Below are positions 11,005 through 23,355 of a stretch of DNA of 64,000 nt, piece after piece (position 1 is the first letter of the stretch; every line of letters starts with the position of its first letter). Position numbers and translations under genes: made by a program. The notes under the pieces are model-generated. The model was not told where the DNA came from. It was given only the letters and a program-made list of their open reading frames with translations, and made no database searches. The DNA lies in the NCBI GenBank assembly GCA_037783545.1, contig JBBELK010000024.1, forward strand, positions 744,001 to 808,000, given 5' to 3'. Source of the stretch: Henricia sp. BOLD:AAB3569. Lineage: Eukaryota; Echinodermata; Asteroidea; Spinulosida; Echinasteridae.

Positions 11005-11588
11005 CTCAGCGAGCACGACCAAAATGTTTAGCAGTGGAGAACACTGTACATGTACATGTACTTGTAAAAATCTCAAAGCAAGCGCTCAGTTCAGATTTTA
11101 CCACATTTAACTAAAAACCTTGTCTTCGTGTAACTTGAGTTTATTTCCAAGAGGTTCGAATTGAGGAAATTTCATTATTTCTAAATGGCTTTTACATGAC
11201 TAGACTCTACCAAACACGATGTGCAACTACAGGAAGTTAAATGTCTGAGGGACTGCTAGCCAGTCTAACCTATCAGCCTGGTTGAAGTGCCGATACTTTG
11301 AGTCACATATAACATGACTCATAAAGTGTCGTCATGACGATGCCTACATGTACTTCAGATCGCGGAGCGATTTTCGTCCAGTTTATTGAAATCAAAATAG
11401 ACTTCTGCCATGTAAGGAGTGGTATAAATGGTGCCTGGCCAATGTTTATCCTCAGGAATGTCAGCGAAGGATGGATTTAGGGTTTGTTTATTCACAAAAG
11501 GATCCAAGCAGCCAAAAATTGAGCAAAAAAATTGATTAATGAGCAATACAAAATTTTCAATTGGTACGCATTTATGTAAAAGGCAATA

Positions 11589-11840
11589 TATGGGTCATTC
11601 TATAAATTTGGGGTCCACTTTTTCTGTCCCCGTTACATCTGACATCTTGTTAAATGTTGTATTTTGTAAATTCAGGACATATTCTTTAAATGCCTTCTAT
11701 TTCAAAGAGTGATTACATAAAATACAATTCATAAATTTCATATTTTTAATGATACTTGTATGGCAAATAGCAGTATGTCAGGTGTAACGGGGACAGAAAA
11801 ATGTCACACGTTGGACCCCAAATTTATAGAATGACCCATA
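11589..11840. mobile_element. MITE with ~55-bp terminal inverted repeats (GGGTC family)
   Basis: The left end TATGGGTCATTCTATAAATT is mirrored at the right end, and subterminal TGTCCCCGTTACA pairs with TGTAACGGGGACA. A sister copy of nearly the same length lies at 32831-33080. TA dinucleotides at both edges suggest a TA target site (inference). No coding capacity. Confidence 0.85.
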
Positions 11841-12122
11841 TACCCATGTAATGAATTGGACCGAACATTCTAAAATGGTTACTGCATGTTATTGGATGGG
11901 CCAAATGTATCAGGTGCAAATTTGACAATTTCTGTCAAATGACTATTCAATCATTAATGGTTTATGCTTCAAGCCATAGGGACTGCCATCCTAGGTACCG
12001 ATATCTGATTTAATTAATGATTTTTTTAAACGATGTCCATTTTCCATGATTGAGATGAATAAAAATGAGTGCAAAACTTTGGACTCGACATTATGCTTGA
12101 AAGTGTACATGAAATATCACCA

Positions 12123-12463
12123 TTAAATGAGCCTGTTTTTTCAAAAAATGGATTTCATTTTAACCCAACAATTATGTAAAATACCAATTTGGATGTGGAA
12201 GCAAAAAGGTTGGTGTAATCACTGCACTACTTTATTAACCAAATTAGTTTACTAAACTTCGGTGGATTTTTGACGATATCCTTGAAAATTTGCAGATTGA
12301 GAGCACAATTTCAGGATGGTAACGAGAAAAATATGACAAATGTTATGGTATCAAAATCAAATGGTATCAAATGTGAAAAATGGGGGGGGGGAGAGGGGGG
12401 TGGGGGGAGGGTTACGGGGGGAAGTTGGAGTCTCAAAAATGTGATCTGAACATGCTTCTTTAA
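12123..12463 (+). mobile_element. TTAA-flanked non-autonomous element, family A
   Basis: Bounded by TTAA on both sides, with inverted ends of the type AGGAGCxTGTxCAG, diverged here. The body matches copies at 23356, 32348, 34293 and 62237, for example GTAATCACTGCACT and a GGTAACGAGAAAAATATGAC block. A poly-G stretch at 12382-12421 is private to this copy. It supplies the uninterrupted version of the site hit by the insertion at 34430. Confidence 0.8.
12382..12421 (+). repeat. G-rich tract
   Basis: Long G runs separated by single A or T bases. Possible G-quadruplex former and a likely length-variable site. Confidence 0.9.
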
Positions 12464-14069
12464 GATAAGAAAAATCACCCGAGTTAAAAAATGTGATCTG
12501 CATAATTTCAGGGCAAACGTCAACAAATCTTTATACAGAATATAAATTTTCAAATTTATCATATATTGATGTACACGAGAAAAAGAAAAAAAATTTGACT
12601 CTGTAAGCGAACTAATACGGAAAATAAGAATACCATGGAAAGTCCTCCACAATTCAAAGCAGTCACGCACAGTGGGTCTTTAACCTTCATTCTTCGAGAG
12701 ATAGTAATCTTTCCGTGTAATCCCACCCTCACACGATAAATATTCATTTCATAATGGCAGCACGAGTCTGGCTAGTTTATGTCGCAATCTCGAAATTCAA
12801 GCTGGCTGACTGTATTGTGTCCTGGCATCAGTTAAGGTCCGATTTCAGAGAGCAGACCGGGAAAAATGTTAAAATGAAATGTTGCAATAGCGAAGGGAAG
12901 CGATTTAATCAACCATACTCAATTAACGGTTGACAAATGAAAACCTTTTCCTGAAATTTTAACTGTATTATACATTTTCTTTCCTACTGTTAAATAAACT
13001 TTTCTTCCAGGTGATGATTTAAAGGCCATTATATTATTTGCAAAGACCCAAAATTATATTTCATGAGTTGACAAGTAAACCTTTTCTCAGTGTTGTAGCA
13101 ACGGTAACAAAACATAACTGAGTTTATTTTTGTCCTAGATGATATTTCTTTCAAGATTTTTTCACAAAAAACACAAACACAAAAATCAAGCATGGATTTT
13201 GAAGGCTTTCTAAAGCATTGATGAATCCATGTATCTCAAATTTCTTCAGACAAGTTTAAATCAACAATATTTTTAGAACTGTTGTGCCTTTACTCCAGGA
13301 ATCCATAAAACTAAAGGCCTTGTGATCCCTCGCCCAGGGGCCAAAATGTTCAACCTTGGTCCCGAGCAGGGTTGATCTCGCTCCGGGGAATGAGCAATCT
13401 GGGGAGGGGGGAGGGGGGGAGGGGGGGGGGGGGGGGGGGTTCTCGAGGGTGCCGCGGGGGGGGGGGAATCAGGGTTTATTTTCACCCCTGCGGCATCACA
13501 GGGCCACCCCCGAGATTTTTTCTTGTGGGAAAAATTTTATCTTGCAAATGATCAATTCGACCTTTAAATAAAAGATTCTCATGATTACCTTTCTGTTTTT
13601 GGCTCTTGTGCTGTATGTGGCCGTTTTTCTTGTCCCCCAGGAGCATATAAGGTTGGGTCTGGAATATCTAAATCTGAAAATACATGTAAAACAATCAAAA
13701 TTTCATTATAGTTTCAAACCTAGATAAAACGAAAGTTCACAGGAAATAAAACAAATCGACAACCCCGCACAGTACAAGGATTGTTTATTCAGTGGGACTG
13801 TGTGAAGAAAAAAAATAATGCACATGTTTTCTTTTATCTCGATACAATATTTAATTTATATAAAAGCATGGTATTCACAAATTCTATAGATTATAGTACA
13901 AGCTTTTACACAACACATAAACATGCACTTACTAAATCTTACGTACATGTACAGGAAAATGTACGAACATGGATAACCCCTTCGATCACATGTATACATT
14001 TGTTGAAAGGGACTTTTTTCCTGTCCAAATTCCTGTGACTGAAGGGGATAAACTTGGGCAATAAACCGT
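12464..14069. other. Non-coding DNA with a second long G tract
   Basis: Contains G runs at 13401-13439 and 13455-13466. The short Pro/Gly-rich frames here come from the G tract and are not genes. Confidence 0.5.
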
Positions 14070-14244
14070 ATTCCTGAACGCGTGAGGGCACCGTCAAGTG
14101 GCCTGCGACCAGCGTGCATTACTTTCAAACACAAACCCGCTACACGCGCACGCCTTCCAACCGTCCCGCGGTTCGCGTATGTGACTTTTCGCCCATTTCC
14201 TCCCAAGTCACCCCCAGTTCGAGTGCCCTCACGCTTTCATGAAT
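14070..14244. mobile_element. 175-bp MITE with inverted ends ATTCCTGAACGCGTGAGGGC
   Basis: The left end 14070-14091 pairs with the right end 14223-14244 (GTGCCCTCACGCTTTCATGAAT) with two mismatches. It is related, in opposite orientation, to 7507-7754. Confidence 0.8.
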
Positions 14245-14370
14245 TTCTGCATCCATGAAAACATTCAGGATTGGATTTGCCTTAGAAGTGTATGATACTA
14301 TTATATCATTTACCATACCGTGAATGGAGTAACACCAATCTATCTACATGTACATGATTGTAGATCAAGT

Positions 14371-14492
14371 CGCTCCCTGGCCGAGTCGCCCTTACCTACT
14401 CGCCCCTTTCCAAGTCGTGCGCCCCTTGACAGACCCACCCGCCCCCTGGCCGACTCGCCCCTTACCAAGTCAACCCTGGCCGACTCGCCCCC
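14371..14492. repeat. Imperfect GC-rich tandem repeat
   Basis: Several degenerate units built from CCCTGGCCGACTCGCCCC plus TTACCAAGT. Unit length is irregular (about 20-30 bp). Confidence 0.75.
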
Positions 14493-16981
14493 AGGCCATT
14501 CATTGACCTATCTTGAAACCTTCACGGTCATGAATGTCACTACATAAGTTTAAATGGGTAGTACCCCTTCCCATCCATGGAACCAGGAAACAAAAGATGT
14601 ATTCAGTAAGATTACTCACCTTTTTCTCAAATTACTCACAAAAACTCGAGTCTGTCCGGGGCAAGCAAAATCCATGTAGGTCTACACCATAAGAACATTG
14701 ACATAAAACTTGTCTCAGTTCTAGACCACTTTTCTAATACAACTGTATGGCACAACCATGGCCTTATTATCACCACCTTGGTTCCACATCCTGTGTTCAC
14801 ATCCTGAATGCCTAGGTTAGGCCACAAATCAAGGACATCATCACACAAAGGCCTAAAGGTGTCCCCTCCACACCTATTACTCAATGCAAAACCACAGACA
14901 ACACTCAAATTACTGTGTGGTGCTTTTCTGTCAGGTGGAAAGTCTAGGTCAATGTCCTATTTAGCATCAGTTGGGTGATTTTCAAAGTCAAGTTTCCACA
15001 AACCCCACAATGTGCAGGTATGCAGAGTGCTAACATACAGTATGTTCTGTTTATTTTCTTGTGGTTACAACTGATATAAAATTACAAGAACTACCAAGTA
15101 CTACATAAGCTGAACTAAAAAAGAAGTAATTTGCTATTTTGTGTAAACGATACCCTAAGGACACTTACTGGTTCTATACTAGCTACATGTATGTACACAC
15201 CCTCGGCATGAAGTGGCCGTTTCTCATTCTGCCTCGAAATTGGAATCACACACAAAAATTTCCAGCTGGTTTGGTGCTCTAGTGGTTTTAGATGTCCATG
15301 ATTGGAAAATAATTAAAAATAAATATTTAGCGAAGGTTTTCCCCCACGTGAAATGCTAAAATACTTTGTCTTTTCTGAATGGTGAGGGACGCTATACATG
15401 TACATAAGTATGTAAGTCATAGCCGGCAATCTAGAGCAAGTTCGATCAAGTGACTATAGTCGACTAAAGTCCGTCGAACAACGGAAATATGACCGTTCAG
15501 AAAAAGGCTTGTTTTGGGGCATTCACTCCCCATCCCGCCCCCCTTTTCCCACTCCACCCCTTCCCCTAATTTAGAATCTGAGGTCCGCTAATCATTGGTT
15601 TTACTTTATGATGTCATGGAAAGAAAGTTGATCATGGCTTTAGACCTTGTGTGCAAAACATATGAGACAGGCTGAAAATTTACTAAGTGTTTCCTTACAA
15701 AATCTTAATTTTTTCTCACTGCTAAATTAGAGTTTTTCAATCAAATCTGCATTTACCGATGCTTGATGAGTCCTTTTAAAGAAAAGATATCTGAGTAACT
15801 TATCAAGTTTTTCCATTTCTAATTGTGCTTCAGTTCATCAGCTAAAACACAGACTTCATTTTGTGGCCTATTTTAGGAATAAAAGTCAAGACTGTTGATT
15901 TAAATTTCGTTCGCTGGTCGCCATGCACACAGCATATCGCATAAGGAGGTAGAAATACACACAACCGAGTAAAGTTTTGACAAATTTCATCGGCAATTTC
16001 TACGAAAAACAGCCGTACAAAGCCATGCAGTGAAGAGCCATGTGGAAAGTCTAAAAGACATTATTGAATGTTTATCACTCCTAAAATCACTTCCCTTTAA
16101 AATATTAACACTTCTTGATGTTATTAATATTAACGCTTCTTAGGGGTAAAGTTCCGTCTATGGGCGTATAGATGGAATAAGAAGACTATTGAAGGTTATT
16201 GAGTCATATTAACAAGAATAAGTGGCGACCAGTAAACGGAATTCTTTCCAGACTGTTTTCTCCCATGAGGGTTCAGTCTAAACCGGCTAAAATTAGTATT
16301 GCCACTGAACTGCAGCTGAAGTGGTTTTTGTGGGTTTCCATGCATCGTTTCACTCCAAATTCCCTCTGTGCCACGTTTTTTGTGAAGCAACGTACCTACT
16401 GTAAAATTAACAAGCGTAATTTGTGAAAAAGTTCAGTGTGAATCCATCTATAAATATCTCAAAATATTTCTGATCAACCTTTTTAAAGGGCTCCTGAAAT
16501 GGTGTTTTTATCAATTAAATCTGTGCTATGGAACTAGTCCATTAATTTACAATCATACCGGTAGAAACCCTACTTGGAAGTTGTTTGGGGGTTAAAATCA
16601 AGGTTTTTGATTTTTATGCTAATGAAAATTTACATATGCAAGAGCAAAGTGGTGATGTCACATTAGGAAAACACAGGAAAATCTCATTCAACTGTGCACA
16701 AAAGTTTCCACAATTTTCTCCAACTTGCTGAAACTTTTGTAACCCATGACGGTTTAGGTTTGTTTTACATGTTGCCCGTTGCAAACCATGAAAAAACTAA
16801 GGCTGGAAACTGCAGCATTTTCCCACAATTCCAGTTTGAAGTCTTATGTTTTTTCTTTGCTTTTCTGCCGTGTGTTCCTAAAGTGACATGCCCCAGACAG
16901 CGCCCTCTTTCTATGAGTTTATGTGAAGAAATTTTCAAAGTTAAAAAATTCCTTTTTTAATTCATGGGGCATCAAAATCCA
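14493..16981. other. Non-coding DNA, nothing recognised
   Basis: No protein-like ORF, tRNA or clear terminal repeats were found in this 2.5-kb stretch. Confidence 0.4.
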
Positions 16982-18975
16982 CAGTGGGGCAATTCCATGA
17001 AAAGGTGGAATTTTCTCCAAAAAATGAAATTGCTCCCAGAATTGAATGTTTTTCTTTATATCATTCCAAACACGTGCAAGTGTCAGGGGAAAAATAATTA
17101 TTCTGTTTGGGTATTGTTTACTGTGAAAAAAAGCTAATTTTCCGATAGTGCACTTTGATGGGAAAAAATCATGTTTTTTTCTGATTTTACCAATTGGCCC
17201 TATTTTTAGAGTCAAGATCAATCTTCTTAAAAAATATATATGTATTGTATAAGTATGGAGAATAGTCTTTCAGAAACAATAAGTAAAATTTCAATACAAC
17301 TCAATGTACACTTGTGTCAATACTTGGTTTGAGGTACTCTTGGAGAGCGTAACCCGTGTTACTGAAATACACTTTTTTTAATATATTTAATAAATAACCT
17401 GGTTTTAGTTGCTGCAACTTATAATTTTCCTCCAACTAGTAAGGGCGTATGTAAAAATAGTAACCATTCAGATAAATTCTTAACCACCACTTCACAATGA
17501 GCCTGCAAAAATTGTAACGCGTGTTACTAGTAATGTGTGTTACCATTGAAACGCGTGTTACCATGCCCAGTACACTACATACTGTACAATGGTAATTGTA
17601 GACTGTGAACACAGCCTTTTCTTTTTCAAGTAAAAAGAGGGCAGTATAACACTATTTATACCCACAATGCCTCAAGGTTCATTATCAGCACATGTATTGT
17701 TTTAAGGTGTAATCCAGCTTCAGTGAAGGGTGAAAGTGAATCAATCTAATCTATTTCAATCTAACCTAAAAGAAGACCGGTAAGATTCTCATTTTTACAT
17801 ATTACTTCCGTGTTTCAGTGATGCACCCAGCTGGAAAGAATGCATAGTTCCGAGTTTGCCTAGTTAGCCCCGCCCCCGTGGATATTGTTGCTATGGCTCA
17901 CACGCTATCGTCAAAAATGGCGACACACTACGCACAAAGCAATGGGACTTTCAACGGAAAGCACAGATTCATTGGAGAAAACTCAAAGGCATTCATGTTT
18001 CAGGGTCGACAGTTATCTTAGAACACACAGAGTAAAGGGCCAGTAATACAGGGATGTCATATCATGACATACGTGCTTTCGTACTATTGAACAACGAAAC
18101 GACCGGCCTTGAAACCAAAAAAATCACCCGGATCATCGCATACAACACTGTACAAATTGTATGGGGCCGGCAGAACATATCGCGTGCACGCGTGATCATG
18201 TTGTTGTGAGACAGTGCACTTTGACCTATGTCAGTGATATCTGATAGCTCTGTTGTGATTGGTCGGCGGGTTCGGTTGATTGACAGGTCGGAACTATGCA
18301 TTGGAAGTGGCCAAGTCCTACAGACGACAAGACATTTTATTTCAGGAATCAGATTATCAGGAAACTTGGAGAACCAGTGATAGTAAACAATCGCATGCAC
18401 TACAAATTTTGTGGTCTGTAGAGCAACTAACAAAATAAATAAATAAAAATGTCTACTTACTGTTTTGATCTTCAGATATGATGTGTAACTGATATTAGTT
18501 GATAATTTTAAGAATTTATAACTTTACAATTGAAATAACGTATCAACAATATAGCCGGACAAAGTGAAACGCGTGTTACCGTAACGTGTGTTACTGACAA
18601 GTTTGCAGTTTACTGAAAAAGTATATCTTTAATTATTGTTATTATTCCAGTATAATAAAGCTTAGCTGAGTACTTGAATACAGTAGAAACCAATTTGTTG
18701 TAGACTGGTTAGTTTTAGGACAAAGTTGAGATAAAGTTTGGTATCTTTTTGCCCTGTCCATCCAGTGAAACGCGTGTTACTAATTTTCACAGAGCTCTCT
18801 CCGCTACACAAGTTGATCTTTCATTTTTGTGTGAACATGGGGATCTAGCTTTGAGTTTTTGGCATTAAAATACAAAAGATGAACACTAAATTCAAATTAG
18901 TCTTGCAGCCAGAGAATGGAGAATAATGAAGGACGTGCTGAAACGTAACGCGTGTTACCGCGGAATTGCCCACTG
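16982..18975. mobile_element. ~2-kb DNA transposon-like element with subterminal 14-mer clusters
   Basis: The ends CAGTGGGGCAATTCC (16982-16996) and GGAATTGCCCACTG (18962-18975) are inverted repeats. Eight copies of a 14-mer with consensus GTAACGCGTGTTAC lie inside, four at 17349-17561 and four at 18566-18958, all in the same orientation. Repeated boxes near both ends are what transposase-binding sites look like. A CAGTG start is common in hAT elements, but I see no matching 8-bp target duplication and no transposase ORF, so the superfamily is open. Confidence 0.6.
17839..18302. mobile_element. Possible nested inverted-repeat element
   Basis: AATGCATAGTTCCG at 17839-17852 is mirrored by CGGAACTATGCATT at 18289-18302. 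The interior is GC-richer than its surroundings (GCCCCGCCCCCGTGG). It sits between the two 14-mer clusters. Confidence 0.45.
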
Positions 18976-20176
18976 GTATTGTCTTTCTACACAAGTAATC
19001 CTTCATACTGTATGCAGAAAAAACTGTGCATAAAGTTATTGAGCATTTCAGGGCCCTTTAAAGCCTATTTTTATACATTGTATGCACATTGCCAGTTCCT
19101 TTGTTAATGAGAGGCTGTCATTTTCAAGGAGTTTTCAAGCCTTTTAGTATATGAAATGAAAATTTGTGACCAGAGCACTTGTCAATTTTGGTGAATCTGC
19201 CTAACCCTATTCAAAATCAGTCAACTATTCAACTGTAACCCAACGACAAAAAAAGTGAGAAACCCGTCATAAATCATTTTACGGCTGAATAGGTTTGATC
19301 CAACAGTTGCTGGAAATCCATTTAATTTAGATGAAATATAATTTCAGAATTCTCTGAATATTTCAGTAAGAAAAGGCTTAAAAATTACGAGTATTCGAAT
19401 GAAAATAAAATGGGTCACTTTAGAAGAATAACATTTTATAGCACAGTGGGTGCCACTCGGGTCAGAAAAAAAAAAAATGCTATTACAATAAATATCAGTA
19501 CATTACAATAAATACTGGGACGTTATTAAACTTACTTTTTCCAATAACTGAACAATTTCACCAATAACTGAACAGTCTCTCAAAATTATTTCCACTTTAA
19601 CAATGGTCTGTATGGTTAAATTTGACAGTCTGATAGCTTTGTTTAAAAAAAAGACAATGTCGGGATGTTTTCTGAACCAGTACAAGATTTTAAAAATGTA
19701 CTTACATTGATTTGACATTGAAAACAGGAAGTGATCAACTTCCCTGTTCCGAGAACTAGATCTGTTTGGCACATGACCTACCATTGCAAAACTAACAGCT
19801 AAAGTGTGGAGGTATTTGTTTCGTTCACATTGAACACGGATTTTGGTAAATTAATATATTTGAATCAATAGTGTATTCAATTCTAAGATACATACTTCCA
19901 ACTTGCACTTCTGTCGGAAACGCTGCGCGCGCGTGAATGGTTATCTTGTACACTAGTATAACCAGTTGGGAACTTTTGCTAGATTGAACGTAATCACTAC
20001 ATTGAGGGATTTCGCCCAATGGAAGGGCGCAGTTGATCAAGCTGCCGGGTATAATCGCTCGATCGGGCTGCGGAAAGAGGCGATAGCCAGTTTGGGTGTT
20101 GGTAGGAGCAGCTCCGTTGGACCATTGAGCATGTATAAGTTATAAAACATCAATTGTTACATCTGGAAATATACAG
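18976..20176. other. Non-coding DNA
   Basis: No gene seen. Small tandem duplications: a ~20-bp unit ATTACAATAAATA at about 19482-19520 and CCAATAACTGAACA twice at 19541-19580. Confidence 0.4.
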
Positions 20177-20185
20177 GGTCTACAG

Positions 20186-20832
20186 TACCCCTAGAACTAT
20201 GGGGGATACTTATCCCCCATAGGTCATGTGGTCTTTTTCCAATATGGCGGCGCCTGAAGTTTAAGATCGGACAGAAACTTTTCTTGCTAGCGCAATAATC
20301 CGCTGCCCAATCGCCACCAAACTCCGTCTGATAGTTCTTGAGACACTCACCTTGCGTGTATCTACGGAATTTCAGTACTATTTGTCCATTAAATTGTCCA
20401 AAAATTATGTTTCAAAATCAACGGGTACATGTGCAATCCATCCACATGTGCGTGTTTCAGGCGCCTGAACCACGCATGTCGATGATCGCACATGTACCCG
20501 TTGATTTTGAAACATAATTTTTGGACAATTTAATGGACAAATAGTACTGAAATTCCGTAGATACACGCACATGTGGATGGATTGCACATGTACCCGTTGA
20601 TTTTGAAACATAATTTCTGGACAATTTAATGGACAAATAGTACTGAAATTCCGTAGACACACGCAAGGTGAGTGTCTCAAGAACTATCAGACGGAGTTTG
20701 GTGGCGATTGGGCAGCGGATTATTGCGCTAGCAAGAAAAGTTTCTGTCCGATCTTAAACTTCAGGCGCTGCCATATTGGAAAAAAACCACATGACCTATG
20801 GGGGATAAGTATCCCCAATAGTTCTAGGGGTA
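20186..20832. mobile_element. 647-bp foldback transposon with perfect 9-bp target duplication
   Basis: Long inverted arms of about 250 bp start TACCCCTAGAACTAT and end AGTTCTAGGGGTA. The 9-mer GGTCTACAG flanks the element on both sides (20177-20185 and 20833-20841). The right arm holds a direct duplication of about 110 bp (ACATGTACCCGTTGATTTTG block), which creates a repetitive but meaningless ORF. A 9-bp duplication with long arms fits Mutator-like foldback elements (family knowledge). No transposase is encoded. Confidence 0.9.
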
Positions 20833-20841
20833 GGTCTACAG

Positions 20842-22736
20842 TAGACAGAATGATTCTGTCCCTACAGTGGATGATCGACAACATTTCTGAAACTGGACTT
20901 TTTTTCTCAGCTTGCGCTGTTTACGAACCAAGTTCTACACCCAAGTTATAGACTTGGGTGTATAGAGGGCGCTCTATAAGGGCAACGTGTAAAGCCCTGT
21001 TACACAATTTATTAAACGGCTGAGGGGCTCAAAATGGGATGCCAAATTCATACACCGGACTGGACTAATTTCTCTAGACATGCTAGGTGCAGGTACCTCG
21101 TACAGGACCACATGACCACATGATATGAAACATGCTTCGAAGATTTTGTTTCAAGCTATTTTTTCCTGTTTAGAACAATCATCGGGAAAAAGCAACCACT
21201 GTGCAGAATTCTGGAGATTCCAAGGACCTCCATGGTGTTTTTTCAATGTTTGATTTGGACTGTAAGGTGAGATTTCAGACACGTGTATAAAAATATATTA
21301 AAATCTAGGCTGGCTGACTGTTTGTAGGCAAAATACACGAACCATGTCCATGTCCGCTAGACCGCACAGCACACGACGGCAGCACAGCTGTTGTGTTGTG
21401 CACGAAGCCAACTCACCCGTCAATACGGTTTCGTTGTTTTTCCTCTGTATGTTTTACAGTTAGCACAAGGCATTTTTAAAAACAAATTGTAAAGAATACC
21501 TGATATGCGTCCTCTTCTCTGTTGTATTTCTTGCTTTACGAAGCCTTTAGAAGCTTAAATACAAGGCACAAATGATATAAATCTCTGCACAAATTCGTTC
21601 ACCACCGGAACATCATCAATGCAATACATGCATCGCATACAGCGCACACGTGTTACGTACGGGCTGCGGACGCAGTGCGTAGATGCATCTGGGCCTTCAA
21701 GGAAAAAATCTTGTTTACCCCACTTTTCTTAAACAAATTAATGACATTTTACATCAGACTTGAAAATAAATAATACACATGTAATAAATACTAAAATGTA
21801 AAAAAAATCTTACCAAGCTTGCGATTTAAAAAGAAAAGAAGTGTGGACAAATAGGGGCTGGAATTTGTGGGTGTCATCCTAAAATAATATTTAGAAAATA
21901 ATGTAAATGTAGTAAAGGTGCCTAAAACTATGCTAATGAGAAGACGTGGTTATGCACGTCCCAGCTCTGTTGTTTCTGTTCTAGTTTTTAATGGAGTTCT
22001 GTGATGTTATCCCATACCACCTGTCAAAAGCATGTAACATGAAAAAGAACCACATAATTTCAGCACAAAGCATTATAATGTCCACTTTAGTGCACGTACA
22101 TCAGACATAATATCAAAATATTGCTGATCAAGATTTCCCCCACACACAAGCTAACATCAAATATAATATAACACTAACCTTCTATGCTATGTAAACATCA
22201 CTGATTGTGATTTTTAACAACTTCCTCTTTCGTAGCCTTTTGAAAATGACAAACATGAGAAGTTCTTCCTACTATCAGACATTATTTCTTGATAAACCAG
22301 CACCAACCTTACACATCCACAACGCTAAGCTGCCAAAATCTAACTGTCTACCACAATGAAATTCAAACCGCAATAACTGAACTGAGTACTACAGGTCAAA
22401 CCTCTTTCTGACAAATCACTGGGCATATATGTATTATACTACGCCGGAAATATATACTAGGAATAATTCATAGAACAGGACAAAGTTCAGTTTGCACATC
22501 AATGTCCTATTAACCCTCTTGTAGTGGTGAAGATTGTCACGTACACACACTTCAGACGTACCGGTACTAACTGTTAGTATAAAAAATCACACATAAACAC
22601 TTGCAATCCTGAATGACAGAATTTGTTTTGCTGTTTGGTACTTTTTTTAGTGTTAAAGAAATAATATAGCATTTGCATAGAACTGATTTAAAGGAACAAT
22701 TAAAATTTGATACAAATGTTGACAGATGTTCATGAG
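20842..22736. other. Non-coding DNA, nothing recognised
   Basis: AT-rich with only short chance ORFs. A GC-richer patch at about 21330-21420 contains short internal inverted repeats. Confidence 0.4.
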
Positions 22737-22850
22737 TTTGGGAGAACTGGATGCAGTGAAAAGCTCCACCGGAATTCGAACCGCGTACCTTCTGCTTAAT
22801 GTGCAGATGTCCTACCAATTATTAAGCTATAGCCAACTGGTGGTCTCGAA
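22737..22850 (-). mobile_element. tRNA-like SINE fragment, second family
   Basis: The minus strand reads GGCTATAGCTTAATAATTGG (A-box region) and CGGTTCGAATTCCGG (B box). The acceptor-stem halves do not pair, so it is a SINE head and not a functional tRNA. Confidence 0.6.
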
Positions 22851-23014
22851 TCACGGTAGTGCAGTTGTTCCTCACTGATTGGGATTGGCTATCATGTGAG
22901 CTATTAGCAAGCCCTACAGAGGGATAAACCCTTCAATGAGAGAACCACCCCTCCCAGATCATTTAAGATACGCCCCAAACCCCTGCCCGGCTTGCCCCAA
23001 TTATTAAGTATGAA

Positions 23015-23127
23015 TAAGTGATTATTTGTAGGGATTATTACCCATGCAGGGACTGCCGGGGTGAATAAATAAATAATTTATTCACCCCGGTGGTCCCTGG
23101 GTCACAATCCCTAAAAATAATCACTTA
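23015..23127. repeat. 113-bp palindromic hairpin element
   Basis: Left arm TAAGTGATTATTTGTAGGGA is mirrored at the right by TCCCTAAAAATAATCACTTA, and GGGGTGAATAAA faces TTTATTCACCCC at the centre. It ends 88 bp before the left breakpoint of the big duplication. Confidence 0.85.
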
Positions 23128-23355
23128 AATAACATTGACATTTTTCTCCATTTGAATAAGCTCGCCTGCAGCATGTGCTAAAATGGTGTCCTTTAATAAA
23201 ACCACTAAAAGAGTTTGAATTAAATTGTAGAGATACATGTAGCGAAATATAAGCTAAACCTACAATATCAGAGACATTCGCTGCTTTACGATAGAAGAAA
23301 ATATGTTACAGGCCTTATGTTGTTCTTTTTTTTTCAATATGCCTTTGCTGTTCTC

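Noticed and set aside
13273-13571. Poly-Pro / poly-Gly ORFs
   Set aside because: Translations of the G tract at 13401-13466.
17349-18958. CRISPR-like array from the repeated 14-mer
   Set aside because: Spacing is irregular, repeats are too short, the genome is eukaryotic and the copies sit inside an inverted-repeat element.
20405-20680. Repetitive 91-residue ORF on the minus strand
   Set aside because: Created by the duplicated segment in one arm of a foldback element.
22737-22850. Functional tRNA gene
   Set aside because: A- and B-box-like sequences are present but the acceptor stem does not pair. The same holds at 6340-6430, 7.1, 9.3 and 33.5 kb.
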